DNA of 46,470 nt, taken from the NCBI GenBank assembly GCA_022601595.1, contig JAJACI010000007.1:1-46470 (forward strand), given 5' to 3'. Both the position numbers and the translations under genes were made by a program. The DNA is from Chlamydiia bacterium. GTDB taxonomy: Bacteria; Chlamydiota; Chlamydiia; Chlamydiales; 2-12-FULL-49-11. The notes under the pieces were generated by a model. It was not told where the DNA came from. It saw nothing but the letters and a program-made list of their open reading frames with translations, and did not search any database. Of the stretch, positions 42,601 through 46,470 are shown one piece after another (position 1 is the first letter of the stretch; each line of letters starts with the position of its first letter).

Positions 42601-42781
42601 CTACACCAAACAGGCATCCATCTACACAAGAGCGTTACAGTCCTTTCTACAGGCTAAAAACCTCCCTTTCGAGCAATATGCTGGCGGTGCTTTTTATATT
42701 TTTGTAAGAGCAGGCAAAGAAGGAAATATCTACTTTACCCCTGAGGCAATGAAAGATGAGGAGATTTTATGCTTGAAATAG
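39602..42781 (+). CDS. recB: Exodeoxyribonuclease V beta subunit (helicase-nuclease)
   Basis: 1059 residues. An SF1A helicase with Walker A FIEASAGTGKTFA (about 18-30), FTKAGAGDLKTRI, motif II CIIDEFQDTDPIQWD (about 357), GDPKQSIYAFRGADL and NFRSHE, motif V MTSHLSKGLEFEVVF and motif VI YVTLTRAKSHLF. The C-terminal nuclease keeps MKGFADLIAF and YIIDWKCN (about 975), so it should cut. With RecC and RecD it processes double-strand breaks for recombination. AAGGAGA precedes the ATG inside recC. Confidence 0.95.
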   Translation: MKSYNVLDPTSPLYGKIFIEASAGTGKTFAIEHMVLRLILDGMCITEILVVTFTKAGAGDLKTRIHTSLLHTLEMIQNDDKTIPYLRSLKSKQEAILLLENACALSSEMPVCTIHSFAFNSLGSFAFEGGVDLDLLHFEDERAKDVTLTAILDTMRSETTEENISAAQCTKMMDFFERKLASFTRKVASIIANEKNLETPPAYKELEEDFLRELEDISFEDLYEEFLSIAPSYKRTTNRQKEIHPHLIDQVKVLAEKDLDALILSSPSIIELLQEENLKKNKTVPENFILPRLLKALYPIFTTAKNPETPITHIAIKAKKRLDDMDIKSPDAILSTMLKALSKPLFKENIQSLYSACIIDEFQDTDPIQWDILSSLFFSKTKLFCTVGDPKQSIYAFRGADLPTYLKAKRSFSTHLSLDTNFRSHEKIIDTLNNLFSEEHAAGFLSFTQPSDDLKYVKVKAGKKSIEASSIEMLLCPPPKKKTVRSSLKEAESLYFLPHICNKIKSLSIDLDNIAILVKDRYQGLAVSLFLKRMNIPVKANISASLLESSLFSLFETLLFLTLNPRSESLIKKLLTHPIINAPIDLLKEDLKNPLLQKLSIDFTLLGSALETGGIHTYLQKLIDTPLFEGQSIGELICTNEENYLTMMQIFSLFLSNFEKDPKHFISEIQKLNPDVFTFLKKGTGTDKKSVTIMTSHLSKGLEFEVVFALSLYTRMKQAPQNEQEAILIDKEKMRLLYVTLTRAKSHLFIYGTLFGSAFPLEKGNGSPLELFLARVNSAFLNYDALYQKASSLSFEHITENGHIPVTILRINASIPLEKTEDKNTILPPEEPLSFKKRGAPRSFSSLPFEKHDYVPIEKEAEFPYGSKVGNQIHLIFEKIVEEGLYHPFIKERIYPVVEKSFFQTVLSGFEWVVYEKIKEIFTSPLTSKYSTFTLESIQPDHMYPEVLFHYKLENSSLEMKGFADLIAFYQGRYYIIDWKCNHLEGYTQDHLKKTLEMNNYTKQASIYTRALQSFLQAKNLPFEQYAGGAFYIFVRAGKEGNIYFTPEAMKDEEILCLK

Positions 42782-44181
42782 AATATGCAGCCATAGACCA
42801 CCTATTTGCGAAACATCTTCTGAAAAAAGAGAATCACCCCCTTTATCCCTTCTGCCTGGAACTGATGAAGGCGTCAAGGGAAGGACAGCTTTTTATTGAG
42901 AAACAGGAGCTGCCACAGGAAATAGACAAGCTTTTAGAAAAGAAAAACTCCCCCATTATCAAAGAGGGAAATGCCTACTACCTTAAACGTAATTTTTTCC
43001 ATGAACAAGAAATTGCCGATCACCTGTCTAAAAGGATCTCTTTAAAAAGCCCCTGCTTAAAAATATTACCACCGCAGCTGCTTAACAAAGGGCAGAAAAA
43101 GGCTTTTACCCTACTCAATACTTCGCCCTTTTTCTTGATCACAGGAGGGCCTGGATCAGGAAAATCCTTTGTCGCAAAAGAAATAATCAAAGCGTATAGA
43201 CAAAAGTATCCAAATAAGAAAATCATCTGCACAGCACCAACCGGTAAAGCTTTATCGGCACTTGCTGGGGGCGGTGAGGAGTCTTTAACCCTTCACAAAC
43301 TTTTAGGTATTAAAGAAGGGTTTGCTCAAAGAGAAAATTCCCCTGTTATCATCGCTGATCTACTCATTGTAGATGAATGCTCTATGATATCCCCCTCCCT
43401 TTTCAACACTCTATTATCTGCCCTGCTAGATATTACCCAGGTAATTCTTATTGGCGACCCTCATCAATTGCCTCCTGTATCCGGTGCGTCCATTTTCTAT
43501 GATTTTACAAAGCTTGCGGCTCTTGATAAAGTGGAGCTTACCGCTCCTATGCGCTCTGACAAAAAGGCAATCCTATCTTTTGCCGAGGCAATACTTGAAG
43601 AAGACCTGCAAAAGCTGATGGATGTAATTACAAAAAAAAATGAAGTGACCCTTCTTCCAATCGAGGCCTTTAACCCGAACAAACAAAAGGGTGATCATAT
43701 TCTTTTGACCCCTTTTAGAAAAGGCCCCTACGGATCTATTCACCTTAACGATATCATGCGCCCTATAAAAGGTTCAGTTACCCCGATCCTTATTACCAGA
43801 AATGACTCTATTACCGGATTAACAAATGGTGACATAGGCTATATTAATGACGACCAAGCAACCTTTCCCGAAAAGAATCTTACGCTGCCAAGGCTAATGC
43901 TACCTCCCTATGAAAAAGCATTTGCACTGTCTATTCATAAAAGCCAAGGGAGCGAATTTGACCACATCTCTATTCTACTGCCAGAAAACTCCACCACCTT
44001 CCCAAAAGAATTGCTTTTTACAGGTATTACCCGTGCAAAAAAAAGCATTGTCATCTACGGATCGATCGAAACTCTTACGGCTCTTATCAAAAGTAAAAAA
44101 CACGCCTCCTCCAAACTAGAAAAGAAAATGTCTATAGTCATAAGAAACGGTAATGACTATAGTCATTACCATGGGAAATGA
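42769..44181 (+). CDS. recD: Exodeoxyribonuclease V alpha subunit
   Basis: 470 residues, on the short side for RecD. Motif I is LITGGPGSGKSF (about 123-134), then ICTAPTGKALSAL, LLIVDECSM, LIGDPHQLPPV, and near the end FALSIHKSQGSEFDHI and FTGITRAKKSIVIYG. This is the 5'-3' helicase of RecBCD. GAGGAG lies before the ATG inside recB. The last 16 or so codons are not RecD sequence: they read through a collapsed MITE B (44133-44178), giving an unusual IRNGNDYSHYHGK tail. Confidence 0.95.
   Translation: MLEIEYAAIDHLFAKHLLKKENHPLYPFCLELMKASREGQLFIEKQELPQEIDKLLEKKNSPIIKEGNAYYLKRNFFHEQEIADHLSKRISLKSPCLKILPPQLLNKGQKKAFTLLNTSPFFLITGGPGSGKSFVAKEIIKAYRQKYPNKKIICTAPTGKALSALAGGGEESLTLHKLLGIKEGFAQRENSPVIIADLLIVDECSMISPSLFNTLLSALLDITQVILIGDPHQLPPVSGASIFYDFTKLAALDKVELTAPMRSDKKAILSFAEAILEEDLQKLMDVITKKNEVTLLPIEAFNPNKQKGDHILLTPFRKGPYGSIHLNDIMRPIKGSVTPILITRNDSITGLTNGDIGYINDDQATFPEKNLTLPRLMLPPYEKAFALSIHKSQGSEFDHISILLPENSTTFPKELLFTGITRAKKSIVIYGSIETLTALIKSKKHASSKLEKKMSIVIRNGNDYSHYHGK
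44133..44178. repeat. Collapsed MITE B ends inside the recD 3' end
   Basis: TATAGTC, then AGAAACGGTAATGACTATAG followed by TCATTACC: a left tip, a right end and the start of another left end of MITE B joined together. It encodes the last RecD residues. Confidence 0.75.
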
Positions 44182-44188
44182 CCCTAGT

Positions 44189-45007
44189 TTATCTAGAGTC
44201 TCCCTTACTCTCTTGCCCTCTTTTAAAGTCAATCAAGTCATTCATATCTTTTTCTAAACGGTCAATGTGCATATTTATATTCTCTCTTTCGCTACTCTCA
44301 AGGTCCATTTCTGCAGCCATATCACGTAGTTTTCCTAAATCACTAGGCGTATAACTAAAAGTAACACTGTAATAATGTATAACCTCTGATAGTAAAAAAA
44401 AGTTATCAACTTTTTTCTCATTCATGGCTTGTATGAGCTCGTCTATTAAACCTAAACTACCTATATCTAATATGAGTTCTTTCATAAACCGCTCATCTAT
44501 TGGACGTCTGTTAAACATTACCCCTTTAGCCTCCTCCCTCTTCTGCTTAAAGGACGCTGTACTTCCATAAAGGGATAAAACTATTTCAAATATCCTATCC
44601 TTCTGATTTGGTGATGGACTATTTGCCAAAACATCAATTAGAGAACCTTTTAAGCTCGCTACGCTCTCCAATTCTCTTCTCTTAACGACCACTAAATTAA
44701 GAATATCTGTACTATACTCAATTTCATCTAACCGCTTCCTTTTAGATACAGAAAATTTTTCTATAAAATCTTGCTCTAAGTAAACATCATGTCCTGTATA
44801 TTCACTTCCCTTAGGACCTAACAAATGGCCAGTTAACCTTTGTAATAAAGAGCCTATAGTATCTACATTGGTATATGGGTGTGCGACGCCTCCTACAATA
44901 TTCCCAGAGCCTGCCCACTCTACTTTCACATATTTTTTTTCAGGGGCTTGAGTTTCTAGAGAAGTGGGATTTGTAGATGTAGCTGATAAGGTGGTTAATG
45001 TTTGCAT
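44189..45007 (-). CDS. Orphan protein, tandem paralogue 1
   Basis: 272 residues. A Thr/Ser-rich N-terminus (1-22), then a compact region with KKYVKVEWAGSGNIVGGVAHPY and GHLLGPKGSEYTGHDVYLE (25-85), then mostly helices ending in a charged coil. No signal peptide or membrane segment and no family I know. It is a clear duplicate of the 45547 gene; the first 150 residues are the best conserved. The promoter with the shared dyad is at 45053. The last codons (SKGDSR, stop) lie in a degenerate MITE A end. Confidence 0.8.
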   Translation of the reverse strand: MQTLTTLSATSTNPTSLETQAPEKKYVKVEWAGSGNIVGGVAHPYTNVDTIGSLLQRLTGHLLGPKGSEYTGHDVYLEQDFIEKFSVSKRKRLDEIEYSTDILNLVVVKRRELESVASLKGSLIDVLANSPSPNQKDRIFEIVLSLYGSTASFKQKREEAKGVMFNRRPIDERFMKELILDIGSLGLIDELIQAMNEKKVDNFFLLSEVIHYYSVTFSYTPSDLGKLRDMAAEMDLESSERENINMHIDRLEKDMNDLIDFKRGQESKGDSR

Positions 45008-45052
45008 AAACAGCCTCTTTATTTGTAAGTTTAATTATTAATTTCGGTAATA

Positions 45053-45081
45053 ATTATAACATAATTAAAAATAAAAATAAA
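45053..45081 (-). promoter_or_regulatory. Shared dyad promoter, copy for the 44189-45007 gene
   Basis: On the minus strand TTTATT (45076-45081), 17-base spacer, TATAAT (45053-45058); AATTAT-GTT-ATAATT is exact here. Confidence 0.65.
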
Positions 45082-45170
45082 CGTTTAGCAGTCGATAAAG
45101 AGTGGAGTTTCACACTGAATAAACGTATACAACTGACTATTAGGTGGTTAAAAATACAAGGGTGAGTATT

Positions 45171-45323
45171 TTAACAAAGGTAAATATTCCAAACCGCGCC
45201 CTTGACAAAATAGGGGTCCCACATAGGAAAGGGAGTTACTGTAAATCCGTCGTAAAGCACTAATTCTAATTGAGATGTTCCTTCTACTGGAAGAAAAGCT
45301 AAGAAATTTGCCCCCCAATTGGT
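45171..45323 (-). pseudogene. C-terminal remnant of an unknown gene, cut by MITE A4
   Basis: On the minus strand a 50-codon stretch ends at TAA (45171-45173) and reads like real protein: NWGANFLAFLPVEGT, then LELVLYDGFTVTPFPMWDP and FVKGAVWNIYLC. Upstream the frame runs directly into MITE A4 and hits a stop at 45342-45344; no start codon is available. The rest of the gene is not on the other side of the MITE. Family not recognised. The remaining bases from 45082 to 45170 hold nothing I can identify. Confidence 0.55.
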
Positions 45324-45325
45324 AA

Positions 45326-45487
45326 AGGAGACTCTGATAAACTACACTTTTTAGAATTTCTTCAGATTTTTGGAAAGGTATTCTATTTTGGAGTAAGCTG
45401 CATCCCTGTCGGGATGGAGCGCCACGAAAAATAGAATGCCTCAGAAATCTGGAAGATTATAAAACTGTCCGTTTATCAGACTCTCCT
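45326..45487 (+). repeat. MITE-like element A4 (162 bp)
   Basis: Same orientation as A2. Ends AGGAGACTCTGATAAAC and GTTTATCAGACTCTCCT, flanked by TA, central hairpin GCATCCCTGTCGGGATG. It cuts the gene remnant at 45171-45323. Confidence 0.88.
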
Positions 45488-45489
45488 AA

Positions 45490-45559
45490 AGGAGACTCTG
45501 ATAAACTACACTTTTTAGAATTTCTTCAGATTTTTGGGAAGGTATTCTATACCTGTCGG
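45490..45559 (+). repeat. MITE A5, left part only
   Basis: Begins directly after A4 (only AA between) and repeats its first 60 or so bases, then jumps to CCTGTCGG, as after an internal deletion. The stop and last codons of the 45547 gene are inside it. Confidence 0.75.
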
Positions 45560-46341
45560 TTTTTCAACTGTTTATCTAGACAATCAATATCCTTATCTAT
45601 TTTCTCTCTTGCGTTATCCTCAACATACACATTCTCAAGGTCCATTTCTGCAACTATATCACGTAGTTTTCCTAAATCACTAGGCGTATAACCCCATGCA
45701 GAACTGTAAAAATCAATAACATGTGATAATAAAAAAAGGTTATCAGCTTTGTTCTCTTTCATGAATGTAATAAACCTGCCCATAAAATGTAAACGACCTA
45801 TTCTTATTATAATTCCTTTCAAAAACGACTCATGTATACGCCTCTGACAGGAATACACAATAGCCTCTACCCTCTTCTGCTTATAGGACGCTGTACTTCC
45901 AAAAAGGGATAGAACTATTTCAAATATTCTATCCCTCTGATTTGACGATGGACTATTTGCCAAAATATCAATTAGATAACCTTTTAAGCTCGCTACGCTC
46001 TCCAATTCTCTTCTTTTAACAACCACTAAATTAAGAATATCTGTACTATACTTAATTGTATGTAACAGCTTATGGTTATCTAGAGAAGATTTTCCTATAA
46101 AATCATGGTCTAAGTATACATCATGTCCTGTATATACACTTCCCTTAGGACCTAACAAATGGCCAGTTAACCTTTGTAATAAAGAGTCTACAGTATCTGC
46201 ATTGGTATATGGATGTGCGACGCCTCCTACAATATTCCCAGAGACTGCCCACTCTACTTTCACATATTTTTGTTCAGGGTCTTGAGCTCCTAGAGAGGTG
46301 GGAGTTGTAGTTGTAGCTGATAAGGTGGTTGATATTTGCAT
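45547..46341 (-). CDS. Orphan protein, tandem paralogue 2
   Basis: 264 residues, duplicate of the 44189 gene. QKYVKVEWAVSGNIVGGVAHPY and GHLLGPKGSVYTGHDVYLD are nearly unchanged; the part around residues 160-200 has diverged. No domain recognised. The C-terminus differs from the paralogue: its last residues (KNRQV) and stop TAG read through MITE A5. Upstream, homology to the paralogue leader stops at a MITE B start (46370), so its original promoter, if kept, lies beyond the window. Confidence 0.8.
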   Translation of the reverse strand: MQISTTLSATTTTPTSLGAQDPEQKYVKVEWAVSGNIVGGVAHPYTNADTVDSLLQRLTGHLLGPKGSVYTGHDVYLDHDFIGKSSLDNHKLLHTIKYSTDILNLVVVKRRELESVASLKGYLIDILANSPSSNQRDRIFEIVLSLFGSTASYKQKRVEAIVYSCQRRIHESFLKGIIIRIGRLHFMGRFITFMKENKADNLFLLSHVIDFYSSAWGYTPSDLGKLRDIVAEMDLENVYVEDNAREKIDKDIDCLDKQLKNRQV

Positions 46342-46369
46342 GAATAACCTCTTTGTTTGTAGGTTTATA

Positions 46370-46470
46370 TATAGTCGTTAGCGTTCCTTATGGCGTATCT
46401 TCTGCGAATTTTTGTAGCTTTTTGATAAATGCATCTCACTAATATTTATAATATTAGCTCGCTGAATGAA
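46370..46470 (+). repeat. MITE-like element B3, left part, cut by the window end
   Basis: Starts TATAGTCGTTAGCG and is almost identical to B2 up to the last base of the window. It lies 28 bases upstream of the 46341 start codon. Its interior TTGATA and TATAAT boxes are 19 bases apart, too far for a confident promoter. Confidence 0.85.

Noticed and set aside
44189-46341. Toxin-antitoxin or immunity pair
   Set aside because: The two genes are paralogues of equal size with the same orientation, not a toxin with a small partner.

Overview
The window comes from a member of the phylum Chlamydiota, probably a Chlamydia-like environmental lineage rather than Chlamydia itself. The strongest sign is gene content and order. 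An ATP/ADP-type nucleotide translocase, a CDP-alcohol phosphotransferase, a SohB/SppA protease, polA, coaE and rho lie together (7391-15735), as in the CT496-CT491 block I recall from Chlamydia trachomatis. The block DUF2709 - tsaE - dnaQ matches CT538-CT536, here with engB inserted. A membrane RsbU-type phosphatase lies in the same neighbourhood as enolase (CT588/CT587). These assignments rest on family knowledge and reading of motifs, not on a database search.

Layout. 1-303: an array of three long hairpins downstream of argS. 312-3108 (minus): argS and a membrane-anchored beta-propeller glycoside-processing protein. 3248-5758: DUF2709, tsaE, engB, and a DnaQ-like exonuclease. 5978-9553: pgk, nucleotide transporter, phosphatidyltransferase. 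9689-15735: a tightly overlapping sohB-polA-coaE-rho operon. 15826-18252: four small genes that I cannot assign (three coiled-coil paralogues and one protein with the double hydrophobic segment of inclusion-membrane proteins). 18366-21714: a GT28-like glycosyltransferase facing an operon of two secreted small paralogues and a GDP-mannose 4,6-dehydratase that itself carries a signal peptide. 21974-28710: CCA/poly(A) polymerase, RsbU phosphatase, SpoU methyltransferase, RsgA, a membrane protein, enolase. 28945-30417: helical-repeat orphan. 30727-32988: CatB-like acetyltransferase, peroxiredoxin, tRNA-Arg(ACG), PrmA-like methyltransferase. 33063-34429: three-gene orphan operon, including a 57-residue gene. 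34702-44181: LplT-like MFS transporter diverging from recC-recB-recD. 44189-46341: a tandem pair of paralogous orphans with a gene remnant between them.

Two gene populations are visible. Conserved housekeeping genes are compact and often overlap by 1-35 bases. Between them sit lineage-specific orphan genes that look like host-interaction candidates. Several of these share an AT-rich promoter with an inverted repeat (AATTAT-GTT-ATAATT) over the -10 box, and three orphan groups end at the same 20-base palindromic terminator. The orphan zones are peppered with two MITE-like families: A, about 162 bp, flanked by TA; and B, 159 bp, with ends TATAGTCGTTACC. These elements have repeatedly supplied stop codons, C-terminal codons or leaders to neighbouring genes.

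The most unusual signal is a family of long imperfect hairpins (1-303 and 32169-32260). Their stems differ in sequence, but they share one head: a 4x3 internal loop, a 6-bp inner helix with a conserved mismatch and compensating base changes, and a 5-6 nt loop. This looks like a structured RNA or ssDNA element that I cannot place in a known family.
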